DNA of 64,000 bases, taken from assembly GCA_009823395.1 (NCBI GenBank), contig CM020517.1, positions 11,993,501-12,057,500 of the forward strand. The letters run 5' to 3'. The number at the start of each line of letters is the position of its first letter. Position 1 is the stretch's first letter. This document shows, piece by piece, positions 33,162 to 44,371 of this stretch. Source of the stretch: Thamnaconus septentrionalis (taxonomy: Eukaryota > Chordata > Actinopteri > Tetraodontiformes > Monacanthidae). The position numbers were made by a program, and so were the translations under genes. The notes below the pieces were generated by a model that worked only from the letters and a program-made list of their open reading frames with translations, was not told the DNA's origin and searched no databases.

Positions 33162-35254
33162 CTGTAGGTACAAACATTACAGAAGTCAGGAAAAAAGAAA
33201 AAAGAAAAAAAAAAAAGAGTCAATCAGTGACTCCTCCCCCTTTCGAGCTGAGCAGAATTTCACAGAAACTGATAACATGATAAGCTGGAACTCTATCCAG
33301 GGCCACTGATGTACAGGGAGCTGAGCAGAAGGCTCACTAGACTCATTACTATTCATTACTATCTTGGCTATTGCACGGAATCTCTGTTGATCATCAATGA
33401 TTGATTATCAATCATTATCGAAAGACATTTTATTGAGCCTCTGTTGTCTGTAATCTTCCGCGGTGACCAGGAGTTGATAGAGCCTTCCTGTACTGTTAAC
33501 TGTGGTGTTCAGAGGAAAATACAACTTGCCTGTACTAATCTAGCCCTTCAGTGATTTTAATGTTTAAATTCTAAGAAAAGGGTGTTTTGGTCTTGTGCAT
33601 GGATAGTGGAGTATTAATACATTTATTTAAAAAACAAAAACACCACCTGCAGCAACAACAACAACAACAACATAAAACACTTCCTCAATGAAAAGTGATT
33701 GACTGCAGAGATCATATTACTTTGTTCAGACATACTGGGTGAACACCGTGTTCCAGTGGTGGCGACTTGAAGCTCTCCAGACAGGCAATGTAGCAGCAAT
33801 GGAACAGACTTAATGTTCAGCATTAGGGAGAGCAAACGAGAAGTGGACAAAGTGTCTGCTTTCAGACGCTGCTGGTCAATGGTATTGATCTGATAAACAT
33901 GCTCTACCCAGTGTGCTAAGATTAAAACTACATTATAGTACTTTGATGAGCATATTAAACGCAACCTTTTCCATGTGGCATTCATGATTCTCTAATGATT
34001 TGCCTCTGGAAAGAGTGGAAATAATGAAATAAATCTAAATGAATTGAATTTATCTGCATACAAATTGCTTTGCCAATAATGGACCAAATTAGCTTTGCTT
34101 TCCTTTTGAATCTTTTACATTTTGAGTATTTTTAATTGTCACTGCTTCATTGGCTATTAAACAAATCACAAATTATATTATAATCATTTGGCTTGGGACT
34201 GGATTTTTTTTTATGGTTCAATCTTCTTTCATTTAATAAACTTCAATTTAGTACATTTAATTCTGTGCCAGTCTTGTTAAAGCCATTAGTGACACAATTT
34301 CTGTCAAAATGTCTGCTTTGCAAAAATAATAATAATTTATTTGTGCTTGGGTTAGACCTCGGACAGATTTGTCTGTACGTTGCCAGCGCTCGATGTCTGC
34401 ATAATCTGTTTCACCACAATGTTGCTGGCTTTTTTCCAAGCCTTCCTCTACCAATACATCATTGTGTCTGTCAGCCTGTGAAGAGCAGCACCCCACAGCT
34501 TCAAAGGGGTTCAGTGGAAAACCTCTGCCATTTTACTCCAAATGCGCGCACACGCGCACATACACACACACTTATATAAAAAAAAAAAGAACCCAGTCAC
34601 AGTGGAATGCTCTAATCACAATGTTTGTTGATCTTTTTTTTTTTTTTTTCATCAGACTGCTTTAAATAAGCGCCATCTTCACAGGGAATTCATCTGGACA
34701 AAATTAGAAACTGAATTTGAATATGCAGAGGGAGGAAGCCCTTGAGACACACAGTTTCTTGCTTACAAAGACGGTGCGCGGGGCGGAAAGGAGAGAGGCG
34801 CTTGTTGGTTGGTGGGGATCCGTCAGTGGAACACAGAGGAGGCAGAGTAAAACAAAGCAGCCACGTACATCAAATGAACAGCCCTCCGACTCGCGGCGTT
34901 AACTCATTCAAATAAGAGAGAACCCAAATTTAACTTCAGCCGCAGTGCAGAATTGTGAAATCACAATTTGGGACGGCAGAAATCTCTCTCAGAAGACCTG
35001 ACTCACGCCGTTCAGGAAGAAGCATGCGTGTGATAAAATCTCTGATGCGGAACATGGAGACAGTCAGATTAGGGCTGTAACAGTGTGCTGTGCTGCCGCT
35101 ACCGTGCCGGAGCCGGGAGCAGACGAGGGCAGTGCCACAGACGGGGGTGGGAGATGCTGGTGGAGGAGCTGGACTATACGTCTCTAATGGGAGGTGACAG
35201 GAGACCGCCCCCACCCATGTCTTTCTCCTTTTACCTCTGCACACACACACGCAT

Positions 35255-35313
<59 letters not shown>

Positions 35314-38300
35314 CACATTTCAATTCACCTCACTTGCTTCGAGTGATCGTGTTATTTTTCTGTGAATCATTCACTTTCACATGTGTTAAAGACGGAAAGC
35401 CAGCCTCCCAGAAGCATTACGTCACAATACTGCCTGGCACAAAAACAGGACCAATGTATTATTCAAATGACAGTCAGGGCGCTTTATAAATCATTGATGT
35501 GGATTTCCTCATCGTGGCTGGTGGGGGAACAGCTGCAGGTATTTTAATCGTATTCCTCCGTCAGGTCCTTTAAAACAACACTATGTAGTTTAGCGACCTG
35601 AAAACGTTTCGAAAGCATTTACGACAAGATTCGATTGGCTAGTAGTAGGATAATGGCACCCCTGCTATTGACACAGTATGTCCAGCTGGTCTGCTACTGA
35701 AAAATAGAACTTTGCTTGTTGGGCTGCATCCTCTTGCAAGAACTACTATCTGTCCAGCTTGGATAGAGAGTCATTGTAAAACAAAGGCTGCTAATATATA
35801 TTTAAAATTCGTGTCTTCACCCACCAGACGATAGTGAGGTTAGTAACTAGTGACTTTAAGCACATACTGGCAAGTGTATCGTTCAACATTCAGCATGCAA
35901 CGGTATGCTTCAGTCACATCATGTTGCCCTCGGTCAGGACAGCTGGAAGCACAACGTTCGTTGCAGGGGTCCCATTGTCCCCACCAGTAGTCAATGAAAT
36001 GTGTTTCTGATGAAAGAGGAACCGTCATCACAGAGGCATGACGTGTGACGAACCCAGCAAGGCCAAGTCATGCCTCAGATGTCATTGTAGGGTAGATAAA
36101 TGAGAATGGAAGGAAATACCTGAGCACGACTCAGTCTGATCGCTGTAGTCTCACTCCCAGTATGAATGAAAAGATGAAATCCCCAGTGTTTGATAGTAAT
36201 CTTTGTTGTCAGGCTTGAAGACAGGGGCCCTAATCTTCTGAAGAGGAATCACTGTGTTTCTATTGCAGGCCTAAATGAAAGAGCAAAAAACTCTAGAAAC
36301 AGCTAAATTACATCTCCCACACACTCCTGTCTGAATTACATGATAGCTGCAGAGAGCTCTGCAAGTGTCTACCCTTCAAAAACACAGCTATCCAATTAAA
36401 TGACTTCGGCAAGACCTTTTTTCTAAGACTGGGTATATTATAGGTCTCCTCAGAATGATAGCAGGAGGGGAAAAAAGAAAATGGTGCAAATACAATCAAT
36501 TTAATAGTATTTTTGTTACGAGAGTAGTCAAAAATTAGTTTGCAGAAATTACAAAAACAGAGGGACTTCTCTTGGTCAATAGTAGCTACACAAAGTGGAT
36601 GGACATAATGCAACTTTAATAAGAAGCTTCATGCAGAAATTATATGGAATACCAACTCTATGCGAAAGGAAAACAGAACCAAACGCATCATATTTTCCTT
36701 TCAATAAAGTAGAACATAGATGGGATTTGTGCGACAAACAGCCTGCAGATTTCTTTTCTTTCTTGAATCAATCACATCAGTGAGTTTTACAGTTAATCAA
36801 TCCGTTTGACTGATTACAGACTGTGTCAGGAGGACTACAGGACACTACAGGAATCAAAACACGCTGGAAACAGCAAGGCACTGAAATGGCCGAGACAGGG
36901 GAAACAAAAGTCTCCACAATGATGATGACTCATAGTGGGCAGCCTCTGGATTAGCCTGTGTCAACTAACAATATGCACTGTCGTGCTGCATACTTGGCAT
37001 TTCACTTTGTCAGCTGATTATTGTTTTTTAGGGGGGAGGCTGTGGCACACTCGCATACACACAAAGTGTTGTACCAAGTAATAGTAATCAGCAGAAATGA
37101 TCGAGTCAGATGCTGAGATAATGAAAACATAACAAAAAGAGTTATAGCCAAAGCACCCTAATGGTGTAGTTTTAAAAAAAAAAAAAAAAAAACCCAAAAC
37201 AAACAAAAGAGGACATTTAGCCGACCACATTAATTGCTGTCCTCTCCAGAGATTGGAGAGTGTGAGGCACAGCAAACAATAAGGGCTTGTTTTGAAGCAA
37301 GCTGTCAATGCTCCTTGGTAAATTCTTCAAAATGCCAGAGTAAACAGCATTCAGGCCAAAGTCCGGCAGACTCTGTGGCAAGTACTCGCAAGCTTGCAGC
37401 CTTCCACGCAAAGCCGTGGATTCTGGGCATTTAGCACCAATAATTACATATCATTATAGGACCATGGAGCTCTGACACAAATACTTAACCTGGGCAATGA
37501 CAAACCTCAGTGCAGAAGAGCACTTTTGGGACGCAGCTTTTTCCAAAAGGGAAATCATGTGAAAGACACAGACACTTCCAAAGGTGTAAAGGACACGGAG
37601 TTTGACTAGAATTTCAGTGAGATTAACACAAGATTAACACCGTGTGCATATGGCTCCTCAACACTTAGGTGGTGACACACAGCGAAAAATTCACACACAC
37701 GCTGATGAAGGATCTCCACGTTGTGAAACATTTAGGATGGTTCATAATTTGACAGTGAAGAAGACACGTTTCTTTATTATTATTATCATCTTTAAATCAA
37801 CACTAGGTTTATACGTAGCATCATCTGACAACACTCAAGTAATTAAAAGATCGCAGTAGGTGACAGGCCACATTGTTGCCATAGCACGACCTATCAACAA
37901 CAATCTGACAGTGGCAATAAACAGCAACATGTAGTTTGCTAGGCAAAGTTAAAATGCAATTTGACCCCCGAACTTTGATAGCGATCTAATGTGGCGAAAG
38001 AAGGACTGGGAGCTCCAATCTACATCCCGCATATAATGATATCAATCGTTTGCAGCGGCTTTGTTAGCCTTAACACGAAGCTATTGTTGCTCTTCGGGCT
38101 TCTGTTTGCTATCGCTCCTCAGCGGAAGACTCGGTTAAAAAAAAGAAAGGAAGGAAGGAAGCGGGGAAAAGTGTATGCAAGAGTTAAACCCTCCCAGTGA
38201 GGTCTTTGTTTAATGTAACAAAAAACGCGAAGTACTGATAATTCCCAACAGCCCGGCGAGAAGAGCCATATTCACCATATCCCTGTAATTAGTAGCATAT

Positions 38301-38427
38301 CCTCAGAGGCTAGGTAGGGTTAGCCATCTGAGCTGTGTCGCTTTGACTTTGCCCCTCGGAAACAGCCGTTCACTTCCAACGAGATGCCGTAGCAACTATT
38401 GAAAATAGGGTGGCAACACACACTTAC
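33162..38427. other. btbd7 5' intron (5.3 kb)
   Basis: This is the inferred intron between the untranslated first exon and the first coding exon. It contains a CA/ACGC microsatellite at 35240-35317, a poly(T) run at 34634-34649 and an A-run at 37172-37192. No coding exon was recognised. Confidence 0.55.
35240..35317. repeat. Compound (CA)n(ACGC)n(CA)n microsatellite
   Basis: A 78-bp alternating purine-pyrimidine run: CA units, then about 13 ACGC units, then CA units. Such runs can adopt Z-DNA. Confidence 0.92.
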
Positions 38428-38800
38428 CATAAAAGTGCAAAGCTTCGTGGGCTTCGTTTGTCTACTTATCTCCCCCAAGAAGCGGCACTCCAACCCAAGT
38501 TGCCTCTGGCAGAGAGGAAAAAAAAAATGCAGCTCAACACCTTCTTTTTCCAACTCTGCTCATTACGCACAGCTCGACGTTAACCTCCACGTTTGCTTTC
38601 TGCTGCACAATAATGCCCACTTGGAGACTTTCTGTCGATGTTCCGACCTTTACCACGACGAAAAAACTAACGGCTAGGCAGAAACCATAATTATTCTCGG
38701 TTTGATTCGGTATTTCCCCATAATGGCACTACGCCTTTTAGGGTGGCTGTTCTGGCCTATCCCAACGTAACTAGTTTCAAGCTAGCTAAGATAGGAATAG
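38428..38800 (-). other. btbd7: Probable btbd7 non-coding first exon and promoter region
   Basis: A strong minus-strand donor (ATG/GTAAGTGTG) ends at 38428. The region just upstream is less AT-rich than the flanks. It pairs well with the acceptor at 33161. The transcription start is not identified, and transcript data would be needed to confirm the exon. Confidence 0.4.
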
Positions 38801-39840
38801 GTTTCCGGTAGATACTTTCAAAAGAAAACACTGAGATGTACAAGTTCGAGCGTCCATTTACAACGTAGAGTTATAAAAATTCGTTTCATTATTGTACGAA
38901 TGAAATAAAATTGAAGATATTCAAATAGTTGGATCTAAGAACGCCAAAAATCAACAATACGTTTGTTGTAGTGCAATTTAAATTTTCACTGCTCTTATTT
39001 TGAAAGTAAAATGTTCTTATTTGTTGTACTTCGACCAGTTCGTTTTGTTGCACACGCCTCGCAAGGATCCTCGTCTGGAATCAAGCAACTATTCCATAAA
39101 ATGCTTGTTGGCGACCCCTAGTGGTCTCATTGAGACAGTAGTGATAATTCACAGCTGGAGATAAACAGGAAAGTTAATTATTTTTTATCATAATTTACAA
39201 CCTCTACTAAGGCCAACTGATACGATATACACATATTTAAATCATTCTAATGTAGGAAATGTACAGATGAAACCCATCTTCTTTTGGTAAGATAAGTTAA
39301 CCAGCAGATCCCATGACACTGTTTTGATGGTCAGTCATATATTTGGTTGAAACATCGGATAAAACATAAACGGGAGCCTACGTAAATATTTTGCAGAAGA
39401 AAGACGACATGTATGATTTTAGAATAAAATACCTCAAACCAAGGTAATGAAACAATCTTTTCTCCCAGATGAAGTTCTTGTTGCATCCTGTTGAGGGAGA
39501 CACAACACATCTAATGCACAAGCTCTGCAGATACGAGCTCTAGTTATGTGAATATAATTGTTATTTTCAGGCATTATAAAGCGCCCCCCTCTTCATCAAC
39601 CTTGTTTTTGTTAACAATAGACGGCAATTTTAAAATATTTGTGAAAATGAACTTGTATTACAATCTACACTACAGGTTGATATTAATTTACTTGACATAT
39701 CCTAAAATTAATACTGAGCTCAAGCCAAACTCTAAATATTTGATTTGTGCAGTATAAATATATTTTCATCATCCTTTATGATTTTTATAACCAGCACAAC
39801 ATCAAAGGCAAAAACTTTTTTTTTTTTAAACAGAGTCTAT
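38801..39840. other. Intergenic region between btbd7 and cox8
   Basis: AT-rich sequence with no recognised exon. It lies between the diverging btbd7 and cox8 genes and should hold promoter elements for one or both. Confidence 0.5.
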
Positions 39841-39980
39841 GACCCCTGGAGCTAACTCCTCCCAGGGACAGTGATGGGAATCAGCTAAAAGACGTGACTA
39901 TCTTCCAGTATCTCACAGGATATGAGACATTTTCACAGTACTATCCGAGTACAGAGGACTGTGATTGCATTAACGGAAAG

Positions 39981-40901
39981 ATGTTTGCGATCCTCAGCAG
40001 GCCAATCCTGAAAAGGGACAAGTTGAAGATTCTGCTACACCACAAATCAGCTATCTACAGTAAACCACCAAAGGAAAAGATTGGTGCAGTGGTAGGTCTG
40101 ACTACTTTTTATTGTATAGACAATGTATAAAAGCGGCAGTATCAGTAAAAGTGCGCATCAACAGCATAGGCTATTTGTTTCGTATGTTGCTAAATCACAT
40201 TGTTTAAACCTCAGGATTGTCCTTTTTGACACACACACACTCACACACTACAAACAGTAAACAGGAAACAAAAAAAGTCATGGGAAGTCAGTATCACTGC
40301 TTCCACTAATGTGAGGAACTCAAGCGAACTGTCTCCCACAGTCTGCAGAGTGGGGGGAGATGTTTTATTCATTTCTTATCCATAAGTCAGTGTGAATCTC
40401 TGGCCTCTGTAAAGGGATCCCATGATAGAACCCCAGCGTAGCGGCTGGTGTTTATGCCACTTGAAATCTGTTGAACGGTCCTCTGGGACACGCATGCACA
40501 GGGGCTTTTGCAAAGCATGGCTCAAGCTAGGGGAACCAAAGTGCAGTGGGGCACAGGGAATACCATAGTAAATTGATATAAATTTGAAATGTTGCTGTAT
40601 CACTGGATGACTCACTAAGCTTGGGCCTCTCTGCAGTTGTTGACTCAGGTGTTCTTTCCTCTCATTCAGAGATGACAGAGCAGGTTTAGAGGCTTTGATA
40701 CCCTACATTAAAAACGTATACACTGTTCATACTGTTGATGAATTTTATTTATGAAGAGATAATTTAGTATTAATGTGGCATTCATATTCATTTTTTTTTC
40801 CTTTTTAGCCATCTGTCTTCGCTCTATGTGTGTTTGCGGTGACTCTCTTGGGTCCAGCAGGATGGATCCTTCATCACATCCCAGAGTACCGAAAGAGATA
40901 A
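39981..40901 (+). CDS. cox8: Cytochrome c oxidase subunit 8 (mitochondrial precursor)
   Basis: COX8 is a small single-pass subunit of respiratory complex IV in the inner mitochondrial membrane. Exon 1 (39981-40091) encodes MFAILSRPILKRDK and onward to SKPPKEKIGAV. This is an Arg/Lys-rich presequence followed by the PPKE-type motif that begins mature subunit 8. Exon 2 (40809-40901) encodes the membrane helix and tail, CVFAVTLLGPAGWILHHIPE and YRKR before TAA, with the family-typical PAGW[IV]L. Borders are GTG/GTAGGT and TTTTTAG, phase 0. The total is 67 residues, the usual precursor size. An upstream in-frame ATG at 39894 would add 29 non-presequence-like residues and is less likely. By position it corresponds to human COX8C. 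The paralogue name in fish is uncertain. Confidence 0.87.
40092..40808. other. cox8 intron
   Basis: Single 717-bp intron with an ACACAC run at about 40231-40248. Nothing else was recognised. Confidence 0.75.
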
Positions 40902-41070
40902 ACTCCACAGCATTAACTCATCCAATGGCAGTATTAAAGAAGATGCCAAATTGAGTTTTCATGATTAATCTTAAAATTTTGTACAAGGAGATGAAATATA
41001 ATGATGAAAATATTTTTTTTAGAATAAAAACCTTAAACTGTATGCAATAAAAACTATGAAAATACTGATA
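40902..41070 (+). other. cox8: cox8 3' UTR with poly(A) signals
   Basis: AATAAA occurs at about 41022-41027 and again at 41046-41051, about 120-145 bp after the stop codon. This fits the short 3' UTR expected of a COX8 mRNA. Confidence 0.65.
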
Positions 41071-42330
41071 TGCTATTTTTTTTTCTTTAGATCTCATTAA
41101 AAGTCACATTTTGAAAAGAGGATGAAAAAACAAAGGGGTCGTTTGAGGTGCCGATCGCATGCAATATGATGCATGCAGCCAATCAACATGGAGATAAGAT
41201 GGAAACACTCCAGTGCTCTTGGCACTGAATTTAATGGCATGACTGCTTGTGTTTTAGGCACTGAGCCTTCATTTGTCACTTGATGTCCTAAGACGTTTGA
41301 GATTTCAGACGTTCTGTTTCTAATTTTAATTTCACAATATCTCCGACATAAATATGTAGGCATAGATATATTCTATCCTTCTGCTAGATGCATTTTTTCA
41401 GTTTCGACCATATTTTTTTATTTGATCAAATCCCATATGCCTTCACTTCAAGTGAAAAAATGCATCCCTTGATGGTTAGAATAAGTGTACCAACTGTGTA
41501 ACTGAGAAAAGCGTTTATTCTGATGATGTTTTTTTTTTTTTTTTTATGGGATATGAGGTTTTGATTCACTGCCACACATTAGGCAACAACATAGTAATTG
41601 ATGATGGATTATAATGAGCTCCACCTTATTGCAACATATGCAGCAGCAAAATCATTAAGCAAAACATTGCATATAATACAGGCTAAACACAAGAAACACT
41701 GTTTTAGTTTATATTCCAGTTAACTGTAATATGTAAATCGTTAATCTAGTCAGGTTTACCGTCAGCACAGTGTTCTGTTAATTTTAAAAAAATATATTTT
41801 ATATAATAATTCCACTGAAGAGTTCCGTTATAATCTGAGAATAAATAAAATTGTGTGATAAGATCGCTCTCTTATGATTGAGCCAACCATCTGTTGCATG
41901 TTTTATCTCTACATACATCACTCTCGGGCAAATGGGCGTCACTATATCCAGGTTAAATAAACCCGTGGGCCCGGGGTATTTCCCGCCTATATGATCACCT
42001 CTGGGTGGACTGACGGACCAAGGAGTGGGGGGTTGCTGGAATTCTTGAATGACAATTTGTCAAAGCCGGAGCAGTCCATTCGCAGAGGTCCGCCGCGGCA
42101 GGTGTTTGTCAGCATCCCCCTTTCGTGCCACGGGAGGAATAAAGTCTCAGAAATTGAAAAGCAAACAGAAAGGACTCTCGATCCAATTCTGTTAAAAGCC
42201 GGCCGTGGCGCGGAGGTGGGTAGAAAAAAGATCCGCACCTACCATCGCCAATCCGCGGCGCACAGTGGTACAACCAAGCTGAGCACTGTGCTGCGAGCGA
42301 GGAGGCGGCAGAGGGAACCGGGCATAGTCA
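41071..42330. other. Intergenic region upstream of unc79
   Basis: AT-rich until about 41920, then distinctly GC- and CpG-richer up to the unc79 start. The latter part (about 41930-42426) probably contains the unc79 promoter and 5' UTR. No coding exon was recognised. Confidence 0.5.
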
Positions 42331-42386
42331 CTTTTTTTCCCTCCACGACTGAGGGGGGCAACGACAACAGCATCTCACCGCAACAC

Positions 42387-42426
42387 ATGACAGTCCGGGC
42401 TTTATGTTTCCCCAAGTGTGTGCGAA
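42387..42426 (+). promoter_or_regulatory. unc79: Upstream AUGs in the unc79 5' leader
   Basis: ATGs at 42387 and 42404 precede the main ATG at 42427, and both are out of frame with it. After splicing the first opens a 24-codon frame ending at 44258-44260. The second also runs past the main start into exon 2. Both would overlap the main frame and could damp translation if the mRNA leader includes them. Confidence 0.45.
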
Positions 42427-44371
42427 ATGTCTACCAAAGCGGAGCAGTGTAAGTACGGCGGTTTGCGGATTTGTGTATGCGCGCGCGTGTATGTGTGAAT
42501 GCCCGTGTGTTTCTTCCTCTTTCTCATTTATTGGGTGTGTATGGTCGTGGTCGTGGTGTTGGGGCTCGACAGCTGCCTGTTGTTTTTTTTGTTGTTGTTT
42601 TTAGCCCCAGATAAGAGAAGGCGTGTGAGGGGAGCTGTCCTTGGTGATGAAACCGCGGTTGCCATGGCAGGTTGCAACACGTCCTCTCACTGCGGAGGAT
42701 GGCTGGAGGCTTTAGAGGAGACAGGAAGCCCCCCTCTCTATTTGCACTGGCACATATGTTCCGCTATACGTTTCCTGACGCGTCCCGGAATAAGAAAAAA
42801 ATCAAAAAATAAATCAAACAAACCACCGCCTCAAACAGCAAGATCGCGTCGTCCTCACGTCGGTATTTATTGAAATGGGACCCCCCCCTAATTGCATCAT
42901 AGTTTTGATTGACGTGGTGGGGACGGGGGGCGTGCGAAAATCGGGGTTGTGCTGCTGCATTCAAGGTCGACCTGGCAGAATCCTCGCTGAACAATATGGA
43001 GGCGTTAGATTGATCACTAATGTGGATGTGATCCTCTTTTCCTCCGGTTGGTTGAAACAGGTGGACACCGCCAGCCTCTGGGCTACGATGGTTGAATGCA
43101 TCTGCACAACATGAATTCAAATTATCACGTCTCCCTCTAGGTGTTGTTTTAGACACAAACTGTTGGATCGGACTTGTTGTTTTACTTCGCTCATTTGAAT
43201 GATGTAAAAGTTGTGTTGTTGACAGTGTTCAATAGCCAATATGCTGAAGAATCAATTGGGCCAGAATAAGAAAAACATGTATTTGCACCTTTATTTTTAA
43301 AGGCATGAAGCACAAAAGAACATAATCAGTAAAGGCAACTATCAAGTCAAATATAAAATCTGAAATGCACTCGAGTCCCACATCATACAAAAGTCAAATT
43401 AACAATGTTGACGACAGTAATATGAGAATGATCCATCCTTTATTCCTTTTCTTGCTGTACTTGTCACAAAGTGTATGCTATCCACAGCTGTAGAGATCAG
43501 CCCCTTTAAGATGTCATAAGGGGCAGGGCTACCTCTGGCAGGTTAGTGACAACCCCCTAATCCAGGTGGTCCCTCCTGCCTCTGAGGCCACCTTGTGGCC
43601 GCCCCGATTGGGTCCCCCTCCCTGCAATGGCAAGCAAATATCTTCTCATCAGGCTCGATAGGAGACCTTGAAGAAGAGAGTGAGCTGCTGCGTGCAACTG
43701 CATGCCTCGCAGCGCAGGCTTTCATCACCCAAAAGCCTGCAGCTGTTATTTTTATTTTGGGATTTGTCATTTACAGGTCAGGGAAGGAAGCAAAAGAATA
43801 CAGCCCAAAGTCACAGAAAAATAGGTCAGCGATCACCCACTCACCCTGATGATTTTTTAACTTGTATTCAGAGCCCATCACTAGGACACTAGGAGGGATT
43901 ACAGGCTCTCTCTCACGCTCACCCCCCGCCAGCCCTCCAGCAATCTTCTCCCAGCTTGTCTTGGAACTTGAACCCGCAACCTTTTATCCACTGGGCCTGC
44001 TACTGTACACATTAGTTCACCGCCTCCTCCAGGGCTTCCGGCGACCCTGCTGTTTTACCAAAAAGGTCACCTGTTGGAGGCCAGACAGCCATGGGAACAC
44101 GAGTCTCTTTGTTTGACCCGATAATTCTCTGTTGCGTTCTGCCCCGTGTCTTACATGAATCCTTTTGTGCTCAAGTACGTATGTTTTGCCCACCATGAGA
44201 TTCATGCTGGTGTTGATTTTGTCTGTTACTCTGCTCTTTATTTTGTCCAGTTGCCTCTAAGATACGATACTTGCAAGAGTATCAGAACCGTGTGCAACAC
44301 AATATTTACCCTGTGCCCTCCGGAACAGACATTGCAAACACACTGAAATACTTTTCGCAAACCCTGCTCAG
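42427..44371 (+). CDS. unc79: unc79 exons 1-2: N-terminus
   Basis: Exon 1 contributes only 22 coding bases (42427-42448, MSTKAEQ plus one base; donor CAGT/GTAAGT). Exon 2 (44251-44371) adds FASKIRYLQEYQNRVQHNIY and SGTDIANTLKYFSQTLL. The very short first coding segment is confirmed by the exact match to the vertebrate start and by phase. Confidence 0.94.

Noticed and set aside
35560..35640. ACACTATGTAGTTTAGCGAC resembles a fish repeat end
   Set aside because: No partner inverted end was found, so no element could be delimited.
39894..39980. Upstream in-frame extension of cox8
   Set aside because: It would add an acidic, tyrosine-rich stretch that does not resemble a mitochondrial presequence. 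The ATG at 39981 gives the usual length.
43900..44010. Possible minus-strand tRNA-derived SINE head
   Set aside because: GGTTCAAGTTCC and TAGCAGGCCCAGTGG only loosely match B and A boxes, with wrong spacing or extra bases. Not strong enough to call.
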